Positions 51,304 to 59,561 of a stretch of 64,000 bases of DNA are shown piece after piece (position 1 is the stretch's first letter; each line of letters opens with the position of its first letter). The notes under the pieces are model-generated. The model searched no databases and had not been told where the DNA came from. It saw only the letters and a program-made list of their open reading frames with translations. Source of the DNA: Arthrobacter sp. PAMC25284 (GTDB lineage Bacteria; Actinomycetota; Actinomycetes; Actinomycetales; Micrococcaceae); contig NZ_CP080382.1 in the NCBI RefSeq assembly GCF_019443425.1, forward strand, positions 2,046,001 to 2,110,000, in the 5' to 3' direction. The position numbers and the translations under genes were made by a program.

Positions 51304-52560
51304 CTATCCCGTTGCGGCGGATTCTGCCACGGCGGCCGCGGCGAGCCTGTCGATGCGGGGCTGCCGGCCGGCCGGTGAATCGAGGCTGAAAGCGCGGAAG
51401 TCACCGAGGTCGTCCCTGATCCAGGCCTGAATCTCGTCGATCCGCCGGGTCACTGCCTGGGTCGCGCCGTCGAACAGCCAGGACACGATCCGCTCCTGGC
51501 CGGGGTCGTACTGCCACAGCCCAATGATCCGCCCCCGGTCCAGGATGGGGTGGTCCGGGAGATCTGCCTGCAACGCCTGTGGGGCCAGCACGTCCCTGTC
51601 CCGGTCATCCTCTGCCAGCAGGTCTGCGGCGTTCCGCCGGAGCAGCATCAGCGAGTCGGACCCGGCCAGGAGTTGGATTTGTTCCCCGGCCGGTTCCTCG
51701 AAGGCGGCGAGTCGCCCGACGTCGTCGGGCAGCATCCAGAGTGTTCCGCCCCCGGCGGTAGCCACTGCTGTGTGGATCTCCACAGCGTCGACGGCGGCCA
51801 GTGCCGCCTTACCCTGCGCGACTGAAAACCCGGTAAACCACTGGGACTGTTTGAACGTCGCGCCACCGGTCCAGCCGAGGTAGCTGCGAACCAGTTCAGC
51901 GCGGGCGGCATCGTCGTCGAGTGGGCTGGGTCCCAGATTCCAGAGTTCGTAGGCGTAGCGCTGCTGGTCGAGGCGGCCGTTGGCCGGGACGCGGCGGATC
52001 CGCCCGTGGGCCTGCAGGATGCCCAGCGCGGTGGGAAGCGTGGTGGAAGCCCCTTTTTTCTTGCCGTCCTCGCCCAGGTTCCGGACGGAATCCCCCAATT
52101 GCTCTTTGAGTTGCCGGGGATCCATTGGCCCGGACGCTTCGGCCAGGGCGCGCACCACCTGCTCCTCCAGGAGCGCGATCTCGCCGCGGTCCACGCCAAG
52201 CCTGCCCAGGACTTTGAAGGTGGTTTCGGCCGCATCGCGGCCCAATTTCAGGGCCCAGTCGAAGTCCTGCCGGCCCAGGACGTAGGTACAGCCTCGGGCC
52301 GTTGGCAATTCCAGGATCCGGTGCGTCTGGATGTCGGCGTCGACCTGCTCCCGTCGGATCCCGGCCCGGGCGAAGAGCGTGAGGTAGGGGTTCGCGCCAC
52401 CGATAGACCGTGCCCAGCCGGCACGTGCGAACACCTGTTCCGCCGTACATCCGGCCAGCGAACCGTCCAGGCCCTGCCGGTGCCACGCCCAGGCCCGGAG
52501 CCGCTCCGCGGTCAGGGACCTCGCTGCGGGAATCGGAACGGACTGCGCTGTCGGAGTCAT
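51304..52560 (-). CDS. Winged-helix DNA-binding protein, YcaQ/AlkZ-like (HTH_42)
   Basis: A 418-residue protein starting MTPTAQSVP at 52560; six more residues are possible to 52575. Blocks: LTAERLRAWAWHRQGL, SIGGANPYLTLFARAG, PTARGCTYVLGRQDF, MDPRQLKEQLGD, and DHPILDRGRIIGLWQYDPGQERI. These fit the HTH_42 superfamily of three tandem winged helices. Characterised members are DNA glycosylases that unhook cross-links or alkylated bases (AlkZ, YcaQ). The catalytic motif of YcaQ (QxQ or QxD) is not obvious here, so enzymatic activity is not claimed. Confidence 0.85.
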   Translation of the reverse strand: MTPTAQSVPIPAARSLTAERLRAWAWHRQGLDGSLAGCTAEQVFARAGWARSIGGANPYLTLFARAGIRREQVDADIQTHRILELPTARGCTYVLGRQDFDWALKLGRDAAETTFKVLGRLGVDRGEIALLEEQVVRALAEASGPMDPRQLKEQLGDSVRNLGEDGKKKGASTTLPTALGILQAHGRIRRVPANGRLDQQRYAYELWNLGPSPLDDDAARAELVRSYLGWTGGATFKQSQWFTGFSVAQGKAALAAVDAVEIHTAVATAGGGTLWMLPDDVGRLAAFEEPAGEQIQLLAGSDSLMLLRRNAADLLAEDDRDRDVLAPQALQADLPDHPILDRGRIIGLWQYDPGQERIVSWLFDGATQAVTRRIDEIQAWIRDDLGDFRAFSLDSPAGRQPRIDRLAAAAVAESAATG

Positions 52561-52620
52561 GGGGCCATTCTGCAACAGCTTCCCCTGCAGGGGAATGACT
52601 GCGCCGGGACGGCCGGGGGC

Positions 52621-53019
52621 TCAATCGGCGTCGAAGTCGAGCGAATAGCCGCCCCAGGCATCGGGGTGCTCCCGCAGCGTCACGTCAAGACCCGCCAGCC
52701 CGCGGCCGTCAACGCCGTCGCGGATCTACGCCGCCACGGCCTCGGCAATATAGCGGGCCAGCGCTTCCCTGGTGCTGAGTTTCCCGGCGAAATCCGGGTG
52801 CTCGCCCAGGTTTTTGTCGTTCAGCCCGTCCAGGACGGAACCGGGCACCGTGCCGGCTTCGCCGATGTCCAGGACGATTACGTCGGCGTTGAGCTCGCGG
52901 CGGCGGAAGCTCACCTCGGCCACGAAGGTGGCACCGTGCATCCTCAGGGCCGGGCCGAACGCTTCCCGGGGAAGGCTGTGAGCGATCATAAAGTGGCGGC
53001 GGACGGTGAGACTGAACAC
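52621..53019 (-). pseudogene. 6-pyruvoyltetrahydropterin synthase-like gene with in-frame stop
   Basis: The GTG at 53019 (GAGG 8 nt upstream) begins FSLTVRRHFMIAHSLPREAFG, HGATFVAEVSFRRRELNADV, and continues to IAEAVAA, where TAG (52726-52728) interrupts it. The same frame then resumes IRDGVDGRGLAGLDVTLREHP and ends YSLDFDAD at 52621, as expected for an intact family C-terminus. One substitution thus removes 35 residues. The zinc-ligand pattern is also poor. It is fused upstream, in frame, to a dehydrogenase remnant, so the locus is decaying. Confidence 0.75.
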
Positions 53020-53190
53020 GTGTTGCCTCGTGACTTCGGTGCGGAGATGAGAGCGGGCGGGGCCGCCGGCGCGATGGACGACGAGCTCGGCGCCCTTGCT
53101 GATGCCCGAATCGAGGGTCCGGACCAGCGCTTCGCCGGGCCCGGGGGCGGGCAGCTTTTCGCAGCGGAGCTCGCCACGTTCCGGCGGCAA
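53020..53190 (-). pseudogene. Remnant of zinc-type alcohol dehydrogenase N-terminus
   Basis: PPERGELRCEKLPAPGPGE then ALVRTLDSGISKGAELVVHR matches the N-terminus of the MDR dehydrogenases that in actinobacteria precede a 6-PTPS gene. About 50 residues remain before the frame runs into the 6-PTPS start; the rest of a normal 320-residue enzyme is missing. It lies 50 bp from tRNA-Ser(CGA). Assignment is by pattern memory and short. Confidence 0.5.
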
Positions 53191-53239
53191 CGGGGCCGTT
53201 TTGTTGTTGGGCGCCCTGCTCCGGTACCCTAGTCAGGTT

Positions 53240-53329
53240 GGTGACGTGTCCGAGCGGCCGAAGGTGCAACACTCGAAATGTTGTTTGGTGTCAAAGCCAA
53301 CGTGGGTTCAAATCCCACCGTCACCGCCA
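53240..53329 (+). tRNA. tRNA-Ser (CGA anticodon), integration site
   Basis: Acceptor GGTGACG (53240-53246) with CGTCACC (53319-53325), discriminator G53326, and an encoded CCA at 53327-53329. Anticodon stem CAACA/TGTTG holds CGA at 53274-53276. Long variable arm present. It directly precedes a terminator and a tyrosine recombinase. Confidence 0.96.
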
Positions 53330-53331
53330 CA
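53300..53331 (+). other. Probable attachment site (tRNA 3' end)
   Basis: A tyrosine recombinase gene ends 60 bp beyond this tRNA, which is the usual arrangement when an element integrates into a tRNA 3' end and restores it. No second copy of the T arm and acceptor sequence was noticed to the right within the window, so the other junction should be beyond 64000. Confidence 0.5.
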
Positions 53332-53334
53332 TGA

Positions 53335-53386
53335 GAAGGCGTCTACATCGTTGATAACACAGCGAAGTAGGCGCCTTCGCTTTTTG
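53335..53386. terminator. Terminator between tRNA-Ser(CGA) and integrase
   Basis: A 12-bp stem, 53335-53346 with 53367-53378 (one G-U pair), is followed by GCTTTTTG. It sits between tRNA and the convergent integrase. Confidence 0.8.
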
Positions 53387-53390
53387 TAAT

Positions 53391-54488
53391 TCAGTCCCGT
53401 GAGCGCACTTTGAGCGCAACCTGTTGTGATGCAGCGGCATCGAGCGCGACAGCAACCGCGTCCAGGTCATCCGGGAACAGATCCGCGTAGGTGTCCAGCG
53501 TCATCGTGGCTGAGGCGTGCCCAAGCATCGCCTGGACGCTTTTCACGTTCGCCCCGGCTGAGATCGCGAGCGATGCAGCGGTGTGGCGGAGATCGTGAAC
53601 AGTCATTCGTTCAAGACCGGCGCGGCGTAGTGCGTTCACGAACCAACCCCTGCTGGTCTGGCTGGTACCACCGCGCTTCATGTACTTGCCGTCCTCCCCG
53701 GGGAACAACAGATCATCAGGGTGCTTCCCGGCCATCTGCACTGCGAGCGGGTCAGCGAGAAATGCCGGGAACGGCACGGTGCGCTTCTTGTGCGTCTTGG
53801 GAGTGCCGACCTCAATCTTGCTGCCGACCTCGACGGCATTCAGAACCACATTGAGACGACGGCGCATGGGATTTACATCCTTGACCCGGAGCGCAGTCAC
53901 CTCACCCCAGCGGAGGCCGGTGTACGCGAGGACGAGAACGAGCGAGCCGTGTTTAGCCTCGGCGGCGAGATCGTGCACCTGCTGATGGCTCAGGTAGACG
54001 TGCTCCTTCTTGACCTTGCGGGGCATCTTCACTCCCCTAGCGACATTCGAGGAGAGACGCCTATCCTTCACGGCGATATCCAGAATTTTTGCGAGGATTC
54101 CATAGCAGCGGATGACAAGCGTGGCCGACTTCTGGGCGCTCAGCTTGGCTACCCACGCCTGCACGTCGGAGTGGCGGATGTCAGCGATATGCGTCTTGCC
54201 CCACCGGGGTTCAACGTGAACCCGCCACGCGCTCTCCGTTGGCCGGAGCGTCGAAGGCTTTATGTGTGTGAGGTTCTGCAGCCATTCTCCGCCAAGGTCT
54301 GACACGGTGACCTTGCCTGCGGAGACATTAATGAATTCTCCTCGGGCCTGCTTCACGGTGTTGTCAGCAAGCCAGAGCTCGGCATCACGCTTGGTCTTGA
54401 AACCGCGCTTCATTGATGTAGTGCGGTCAGGCTTCCGATACCGGACCGTGTACGTGCCTCGTGCTTCGTCTTTCGAGATCGTCGCCAT
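53391..54488 (-). CDS. int: Tyrosine recombinase (phage-type integrase)
   Basis: A 365-residue site-specific recombinase. The N-terminal arm-binding domain (YTVRYRKPDRTTSMKRGFKTKRDAELWL) is followed by the SAM-like core-binding domain. Catalytic residues: Arg in YTGLRWGEV, His-X-X-Arg in VHDLRHTAASLAI, His in LGHASATMTLDTY, and Tyr in that last segment. It should integrate and excise the element at tRNA-Ser(CGA). It lies downstream of the XRE regulator on the same strand, separated by a mini-ORF. Confidence 0.96.
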   Translation of the reverse strand: MATISKDEARGTYTVRYRKPDRTTSMKRGFKTKRDAELWLADNTVKQARGEFINVSAGKVTVSDLGGEWLQNLTHIKPSTLRPTESAWRVHVEPRWGKTHIADIRHSDVQAWVAKLSAQKSATLVIRCYGILAKILDIAVKDRRLSSNVARGVKMPRKVKKEHVYLSHQQVHDLAAEAKHGSLVLVLAYTGLRWGEVTALRVKDVNPMRRRLNVVLNAVEVGSKIEVGTPKTHKKRTVPFPAFLADPLAVQMAGKHPDDLLFPGEDGKYMKRGGTSQTSRGWFVNALRRAGLERMTVHDLRHTAASLAISAGANVKSVQAMLGHASATMTLDTYADLFPDDLDAVAVALDAAASQQVALKVRSRD

Positions 54489-54489
54489 G

Positions 54490-54606
54490 TCATGTCACCG
54501 GCTCTGCTGCGAATCGCACACGCACGCGTGGGTGATCATGCCCGCCCAACAATGCAATCGTCCGTCGGATGCACTGACGGAATCTGTACCGGTCACTGCT
54601 AGTCAT
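54490..54606 (-). CDS. Possible 38-residue protein between XRE and integrase genes
   Basis: The ORF from ATG 54606 overlaps the XRE stop and its TGA (54490-54492) ends one base before the integrase ATG, so the three frames are closely packed. The peptide starts MTSSDRYRFRQCIRRTIALL and is basic. It has no recognised domain. Coupling is the only evidence that it is real. Confidence 0.35.
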   Translation of the reverse strand: MTSSDRYRFRQCIRRTIALLGGHDHPRVRVRFAAEPVT

Positions 54607-55060
54607 CGCGCAACGCCTCCCGAATCGCGACTGTGAAATCTTCCTTGGACAAAACAAGACGAACTTCGGCAGCGGGCCGGTCGTCCGTTCTACGCGACCG
54701 GAAGCCGGCCCAAGGCTCGTCCGAGTCGAGTTGAAGTCGGCCTTCTGCCCACGCCCAAAGGTGCTCAGCATCGCGGCCGACCACGCCAGTCACGTTGACC
54801 GTTCCCGCTGATGCTTGCGGTAGCAGCAGATCATTCGGGGCCACGTCCAGAACGACGGCGATAGCCATTAGGTCATCTACATCCACGCGCCTGCTGCCAT
54901 CTTCGATTCGCCGCAGACCCAGGGCTGCGATTGGTCGGCCCGCTCGCTCTAGAAACCGGGACATTTGCGCCCAGGACATGTCCCGAGATTCCCGGATGCG
55001 CTTGATGTTCTCTCTAACAACCAGACCGGTTGCGCCTTCAGTAATCTCTTTGCCCGCCAT
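54599..55060 (-). CDS. XRE-family helix-turn-helix regulator
   Basis: A 153-residue protein starting MAGKEITEG at 55060, with GGAGAG upstream; the frame to 55132 would run through the divergent promoter. The helix-turn-helix is VVRENIKRIRESRDMSWAQMSRFLERAGRPIAALGLRRIEDGSRRVDVDDLMAIAVVLDV at about residues 13-72. The C-terminal part is unfamiliar. It probably represses the divergent excisionase/replication genes, like a phage repressor, through the dyad at 55095-55119. Confidence 0.85.
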   Translation of the reverse strand: MAGKEITEGATGLVVRENIKRIRESRDMSWAQMSRFLERAGRPIAALGLRRIEDGSRRVDVDDLMAIAVVLDVAPNDLLLPQASAGTVNVTGVVGRDAEHLWAWAEGRLQLDSDEPWAGFRSRRTDDRPAAEVRLVLSKEDFTVAIREALRDD

Positions 55061-55094
55061 CAGCTCTCCATGTTTGCCACAATTTATTTTCAAT

Positions 55095-55119
55095 GTTTGA
55101 ATATACCTGTATTTCAAAC
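55095..55119. promoter_or_regulatory. Dyad in divergent XRE/xis promoter region
   Basis: GTTTGAA (55095-55101) and TTCAAAC (55113-55119) form 7-bp inverted arms with 11 bp between, in a very AT-rich 90-bp gap. It is a likely operator for the XRE regulator. Confidence 0.55.
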
Positions 55120-55153
55120 TATGCAAGTACAACGTATCAAAGATGGAGCAGTC

Positions 55154-55366
55154 GTGTCAGACAAGACTTTCTTAACAGCCCCTGCGGTTGCCGAACGGTG
55201 GGGCATTGCAGCGCAAAACCTGGCCACGATGCGATACCAGGGAACTGGGCCTGTGTTCACGAAAATTGGAGGCCGTGTCCGCTATGAACTTCAGGACATC
55301 GAAGCTTACGAAGTGTCCCGGCGGTTTCAGCGGACTGATATCCGCCTCGGAGCTAAGTCCCACTAA
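55154..55366 (+). CDS. xis: Excisionase-like HTH protein
   Basis: About 70 residues from GTG 55154, chosen for GGAG 5 nt upstream; ATG 55121 would add 11. FLTAPAVAERWGIAAQNLATMRYQGTGPVFTKIGGRVRYELQDIEAYEVSRRF is a MerR-like winged helix of the helix_turn_helix_17 type, as in many excisionases and AlpA proteins. It is divergent from the repressor and heads the rightward operon. Confidence 0.8.
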   Translation: MSDKTFLTAPAVAERWGIAAQNLATMRYQGTGPVFTKIGGRVRYELQDIEAYEVSRRFQRTDIRLGAKSH

Positions 55367-55448
55367 CTTGCCGAAAAACCGGGCACCCCACCTGAAACGA
55401 CAAGATGCCCGGCCCATCAGCGAACCTCCCGAAAGGAAAGTGTGACCG

Positions 55449-56201
55449 TTGAAAGCGTCACCAAATAACCGTAGGACAACAGGCGCGTCAGGTCGTCTGA
55501 AGCTAGACCCTCTGGGATTCATCACCCGGAACAAGATTCCCACAGTGCCGTCATGGCGGACGACGGACCTCACACCGGCAAGCAAGATCAAACTTCGTCC
55601 CGGCGAAGGATTCGGAATCGACTGCGAACATAACGGCATCGTTGTCATCGACCCCGATACACCAGAGGCCCTGAAGGCGTTCGCCGATCTGTGGGAGAAC
55701 CACGAAGGGACGCGACGTCTCAGCTCGTACGCGGTGACGACCCCGCGTGGCCATCACTTCTACTTCTATGCAATCGATGGGGTTGTCATCAGGAACAGCG
55801 CCAGCAAGCTTGCACCCAATCTGGATGTCCGCGGTGTGGGCGGCTTCGTCAACGCACCACCCACTCCCGGCTACAAGGTGCTGCTCAAAGTGCCGCCTCT
55901 CGAACTGCCCGAATGGCTCGCTGACATGCTCGTGGCGACAGAGCCAAGGCGTGCCCGTACAGACGGTGTAACCGGCACTCAGGCACATTCCATCGGCGGG
56001 CTCACCATGACGCTTGCCAACGCTCAGCAGGGCACACGCAACGATGTTCTCCACTGGTCTCTGTGTCGTGCCGCCGAGATGCCCGCAGCCAAGCAGCGCA
56101 GCGCCCTCCGTGCCATCCGCAACGAGGCTCGTATGATCGGCCTCGGCGACTTTGAAATCGAAAAGACCATCGCATCTGTGTTCGGTGGCCAACGTGGCTG
56201 A
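55449..56201 (+). CDS. Bifunctional DNA primase/polymerase (Prim-Pol)
   Basis: A 250-residue archaeo-eukaryotic-type primase with an unusual TTG start at 55449: GAAAGGAAAG lies upstream and a stop codon is in frame just 5'. The active-site segment IVVIDPDTPEA supplies the DXD metal ligands, and YAVTTPRGHHFYFYAIDG is the conserved H-containing motif. LDVRGVGGFVNAPPT is the third block. The C-terminal helical part may contact the next protein. It should prime replication of the excised element. Confidence 0.88.
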   Translation: MKASPNNRRTTGASGRLKLDPLGFITRNKIPTVPSWRTTDLTPASKIKLRPGEGFGIDCEHNGIVVIDPDTPEALKAFADLWENHEGTRRLSSYAVTTPRGHHFYFYAIDGVVIRNSASKLAPNLDVRGVGGFVNAPPTPGYKVLLKVPPLELPEWLADMLVATEPRRARTDGVTGTQAHSIGGLTMTLANAQQGTRNDVLHWSLCRAAEMPAAKQRSALRAIRNEARMIGLGDFEIEKTIASVFGGQRG

Positions 56202-57291
56202 GACCCTTCGCCCATCGTGGACCGCAGAACCTCTGGGCGACATCCTAAACGGGACACGCAAGCCCACGATCCCTAAGTTCATGCGGCGGTCCGACGGCAT
56301 TCATCTCCTCTACCCTGGCAAGGTCCACTCTTTCCATGGCGAATCAGAGTCTGCTAAGTCCCTGATAGCTCAGGCTGAATCATTGCGGACCATAAACGCC
56401 GGAGGAACAGTCCTCTACTTGGACTTCGAATCCGATGCGGTCTCCGTCGTCGGTCGCTTCCTGAGCATGGGTGTGGACCCCAGGACGCTGCTAAAGAAAC
56501 TTCGGTACGTCCGCCCGGAAGTTGATCCTGACACTGTCGGGGAAGCTGAAAAGGAGGCCTTCAGTCGCCACCTGTCCCGGCCCTACGACCTGATTGTGAT
56601 TGACGGAGTCACAGCCGCATTTGACGTGTATGGGCTCAACTCAATGGACAACGGCGACACTATGAAATGGGGTCGCAAGCTGCCGCTGAAACTCGCGTCT
56701 GAGACGGGCGCCGCAGTACTCCTAATCGACCACGTAACCAAGAGTTCCGATGGGCGGGGCCGGTTTGCCATCGGCGCTCAGATGAAGATGTCGTTTCTGA
56801 CCGGTGCAGCGTTCACGGTCAAGATGTCCCATCCGCTTGGTGTAGGCGTCATCGGGAAAGTCGACATACGGATTGGCAAGGACCGCGAGGGCCTCGTTCG
56901 AAGCCACTCGACTGATTTCCGGTCCTCTGACCAGACTGCCGCAATCGCTGTTGCCGTCTTCGACTCGACCGAACCCGGCAGGCTTCACTACAGACTTGAA
57001 TGCCCGTCGGGAGGCTCCGAAATCGTGAACCCGTCCGATGATATGCCCAAGACCATGAGGTCGGTGCTTGACGCCTTGACGGGCGCCAATGGATGGCTTG
57101 GACTCAAGGCCATCTGCCAGTCGCCCGTAGACAAAGGGGGTAAACCCTTAGCGCCGTCGACCACTACCCGTCACTTGGTGAAGCTGGTCGATTCCGGCCA
57201 CGTCACTGAAGCAAAGGCCCATACACCAGAAAACCGCACCAAAGCATCCCGCTATCGGATCACCGAAGCCGGGCGTGCACTTACCGCCTGA
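56194..57291 (+). CDS. RecA-fold ATPase (RepA/DnaB-like helicase of element)
   Basis: About 365 residues; GTG at 56194 (or 56185) overlaps the primase stop. The P-loop is unusual: GESESAKS instead of GXXXXGK[ST]. It is followed by LYLDFESDAVSVVGRF, Walker B LIVIDGVT and VLLIDHVTKSSDG, matching the AAA_25/RepA-type hexameric ATPases of plasmids and phages. The C-terminal 90 residues form a winged helix (MRSVLDALTGANGWLGLKAIC). With the primase it makes a minimal replication module. Lys is retained within the P-loop. Confidence 0.87.
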   Translation: MAETLRPSWTAEPLGDILNGTRKPTIPKFMRRSDGIHLLYPGKVHSFHGESESAKSLIAQAESLRTINAGGTVLYLDFESDAVSVVGRFLSMGVDPRTLLKKLRYVRPEVDPDTVGEAEKEAFSRHLSRPYDLIVIDGVTAAFDVYGLNSMDNGDTMKWGRKLPLKLASETGAAVLLIDHVTKSSDGRGRFAIGAQMKMSFLTGAAFTVKMSHPLGVGVIGKVDIRIGKDREGLVRSHSTDFRSSDQTAAIAVAVFDSTEPGRLHYRLECPSGGSEIVNPSDDMPKTMRSVLDALTGANGWLGLKAICQSPVDKGGKPLAPSTTTRHLVKLVDSGHVTEAKAHTPENRTKASRYRITEAGRALTA

Positions 57292-57347
57292 TCACCCCAC
57301 GCCACCCATCTACCCAAAAAGCAATCTGTCCCCGAAAGGAACCAATC

Positions 57348-57668
57348 ATGAATGAGCAACCGATCCCCTACGAGCACCCAGGGCGACGCTCACGCGTCAC
57401 CGTCGTAAAGGGCGCAGAAGTCGCGCCTGTGACTCTGACGCCGCTCATCAAAGGCCTCGTGACAGGCACGTTGGGTAACGTCCCGCTGTCGTCTGGCGTG
57501 TACGGCCAGATCGACATAGAACCTCGAGTCGATGAATCCATTGCCTGGGTGAGGTTTAACGACTCCCACGAGGTCCTCGGCCTCAAGGACGGACATGTCG
57601 TCCGCTGCCGGTACAACCTCCGCCCCCGCGTTCTCGCCCAGCTGATCCTTACGGACGGTGCGCGATGA
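57348..57668 (+). CDS. Hypothetical element protein (106 aa)
   Basis: 106 residues, ATG 57348 with GAAAGGAA upstream. Ordered stretch VTLTPLIKGLVTGTLGNVPLSS and a C-terminal RCRYNLRPRVLAQLILTD. No signal peptide, cysteine motif or known domain. It overlaps the next gene by 4 bp (ATGA), so it belongs to the rightward operon. Function unknown. Confidence 0.7.
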   Translation: MNEQPIPYEHPGRRSRVTVVKGAEVAPVTLTPLIKGLVTGTLGNVPLSSGVYGQIDIEPRVDESIAWVRFNDSHEVLGLKDGHVVRCRYNLRPRVLAQLILTDGAR

Positions 57669-58087
57669 CCCTCGTAGACGTTGATTTCACCCGCCCGAAG
57701 AACAGATACGAACTGCGACTGCCGGTACCGGGGCCTGCATGGCGTGAGGCTCCGGTCGAAACTTACGACGTGCCCGGGGAACGCGAATTGGGCTTGTTGA
57801 TCGGAAACCTCTACTTCACCGCCGACATGTTTCACATTCTCCCCGAGCACACAGACTGGCGATCTGTGAAGCGTGGCGACATCGCAATCCTGGGCCGGGT
57901 CGACCTCGACTGGCACATGCTCGATCTCGTGCTGATGGACGACGACGGATACCTCAGGTCAGCCTCTATCAGCTTCTTGTCCATCTGGCTCAAGCCCTTG
58001 GCCATGCGCTCGTTCCTCTTCCGCTGCTGGAACTTGGCACCCCTAATTCTGACCAACGAATCACCCTACAAAAGGAGCAGTAAATGA
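57665..58087 (+). CDS. Hypothetical element protein (140 aa)
   Basis: 140 residues. Rich in beta-prone segments (RYELRLPVPGPAWREAP, ELGLLIGNLYFTADMFHIL) with a hydrophobic patch SASISFLSIWLKPLAMRSFLF near the C-terminus that could be amphipathic. Overlaps both neighbours by ATGA, so it is translationally coupled. I do not recognise it. Confidence 0.7.
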   Translation: MTLVDVDFTRPKNRYELRLPVPGPAWREAPVETYDVPGERELGLLIGNLYFTADMFHILPEHTDWRSVKRGDIAILGRVDLDWHMLDLVLMDDDGYLRSASISFLSIWLKPLAMRSFLFRCWNLAPLILTNESPYKRSSK

Positions 58088-58245
58088 ACGTCCAAGAAGC
58101 AATGGCCGCCTACCGCGACGGCACGTTCGAGAAGAAGGCCAGCGCCGAGCGCCGCCAGCCAGCTAGGCAACAAAAGTCTGATGGTGGCGTCCAAAAGGGA
58201 CGCGACCTCTACGAATCCATGTACCCCAAGAAGAAGGAACAGTAA
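58084..58245 (+). CDS. Small basic protein (53 aa) in element operon
   Basis: The ATG at 58084 overlaps the previous stop (AATGA) and has AAGGAG upstream. It encodes MNVQEAMAAYRDGTFEKKAS and ends SMYPKKKEQ at TAA 58243-58245. The next gene begins 2 nt later. It is highly charged and Gln/Lys/Arg-rich. The tight coupling on both sides makes it real; the function is unknown. Confidence 0.75.
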   Translation: MNVQEAMAAYRDGTFEKKASAERRQPARQQKSDGGVQKGRDLYESMYPKKKEQ

Positions 58246-58247
58246 TC

Positions 58248-59264
58248 ATGACCATCACCACCAAAGCCTTCGCCCACATCCCCGGCTTCGATGACCACAC
58301 CAAGGCCGAGAAGCGTATCAACGAAGAGATCACGAGGAACCGACGCATCAAGCCCGACGCCCCGATCTCTACGACGGACTTCGTCGAAGCCGCACTCGCC
58401 GGGCAGGACTTCCCCCAGGAGCCGCATTTCCGCAACGAAGAAATCAGGTCCGAAAGACTGAACGCAGGAACCCGCGCACAGATGCTCAAGGATGCGCTGA
58501 AAGCCGTCCAGGAGCGGAAGCGCGATCTGATCCGGGACAACTCCGATACCGCGCTCGGCTACCTCCGCGCCGAGCTCGCCACACTGATAGACGACGTGCG
58601 GGCCATCAATGAAATCCTCGGCAACTTCCGAACGGCTGAACAGGTCCTGACAGCCGATGATCCGAACGTTCTAGCCGCGTGGAGGACCCGGGACGAACTG
58701 CTCTCCCGCTACAAAGAAATCCGAACTGTCCAGCACAGTCTCACCGTCCCCGGCCTGGGCGCCGGGGATAGCTTCAAGATTCTTGCCGTCGGTCATGTCC
58801 AGAACTCGCTGGAGCGGATGGACTTCTGGCTGAGCAAACGCGACCGGTCAACGTCCCACCGTGCAGCCCATGACCAGCTCGAAGGCGTCAGGAACTTCGA
58901 CGTTTGGCTTGGTGACGGTGGAACTGCGCCGTTCAAGCACAGTAACGCCGCCATCCCGAGCGTGGACAGCAACGGGAACCCCGCCAACCCGTGGGACTAC
59001 CTCGTGTGGCTTGCGACAGAAGCTGAACCATGGGTGCCGACCCCCGCCCAGGTCATCGCTGCCTACAAGGCGGCGAACCTCGCTGTTGTCGAGACTGACT
59101 ACAAAAAATATGCAGCACAGGAGGCCGGACGAGATGATTTCTTCGCGGTGACCGGAGCCCGACCGATCGTCCCGTACACGAACTCTGCAACAGGTCAGCC
59201 GGATGTCCGCCGCGCAAAGCCGTCCACCTGGGCGAGTTCGGCAGCGGATGCCATGCGACAGTAG
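58248..59264 (+). CDS. Hypothetical element protein (338 aa)
   Basis: 338 residues with AAGAAGGAAC before the ATG. It is mostly helical: a central coiled coil (LKDALKAVQERKRDLIRDNSDTALGYL, AELATLIDDVRAINEIL) followed by a mixed C-terminal region with NPANPWDYLVWLATEAEPWVPTP. It is the last gene of the operon before a strong terminator. No enzymatic motif. It could be a structural or DNA-associated protein of the element. Confidence 0.75.
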   Translation: MTITTKAFAHIPGFDDHTKAEKRINEEITRNRRIKPDAPISTTDFVEAALAGQDFPQEPHFRNEEIRSERLNAGTRAQMLKDALKAVQERKRDLIRDNSDTALGYLRAELATLIDDVRAINEILGNFRTAEQVLTADDPNVLAAWRTRDELLSRYKEIRTVQHSLTVPGLGAGDSFKILAVGHVQNSLERMDFWLSKRDRSTSHRAAHDQLEGVRNFDVWLGDGGTAPFKHSNAAIPSVDSNGNPANPWDYLVWLATEAEPWVPTPAQVIAAYKAANLAVVETDYKKYAAQEAGRDDFFAVTGARPIVPYTNSATGQPDVRRAKPSTWASSAADAMRQ

Positions 59265-59283
59265 CCGTCTATAAACCGCGATA

Positions 59284-59312
59284 CCCCGTGCCGCTCACCC
59301 GGCACGGGGTTT
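59284..59312 (+). terminator. Terminator ending the element operon
   Basis: A 10-bp stem CCCCGTGCCG (59284-59293) with 59300-59309 is followed by TTTCG. Confidence 0.85.
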
Positions 59313-59561
59313 CGTGGTGGATAGCCGCCTTCACATCTATGCAATCGATCATCACGAACGGGAACGCTCCGACAGCGCCTGTAGCTGATCCAGTAGACGC
59401 CAGCGTATGCTCTCGCCTGTTGTTGATCATCGAACGATTCGTGGACGCTTAGGGAGGCGCCTGGGCGTTTAGGTCCCCAAGATGCCGCATCTCTCGCTCA
59501 TCTCCTATCGTCGCTGCATGAAATCGATTGCATGTGATGGGCGCTTCGGGAATGGCTCATC
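59313..59561. other. Intergenic stretch in element
   Basis: About 250 bp, AT-richer than neighbours, with ATGCAATCGATCATC-like sequence near 59340 and a second GCATGAAATCGATTGCATG (59515-59533), itself a near-palindrome. Possible regulatory or replication site; nothing firm. Confidence 0.4.
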
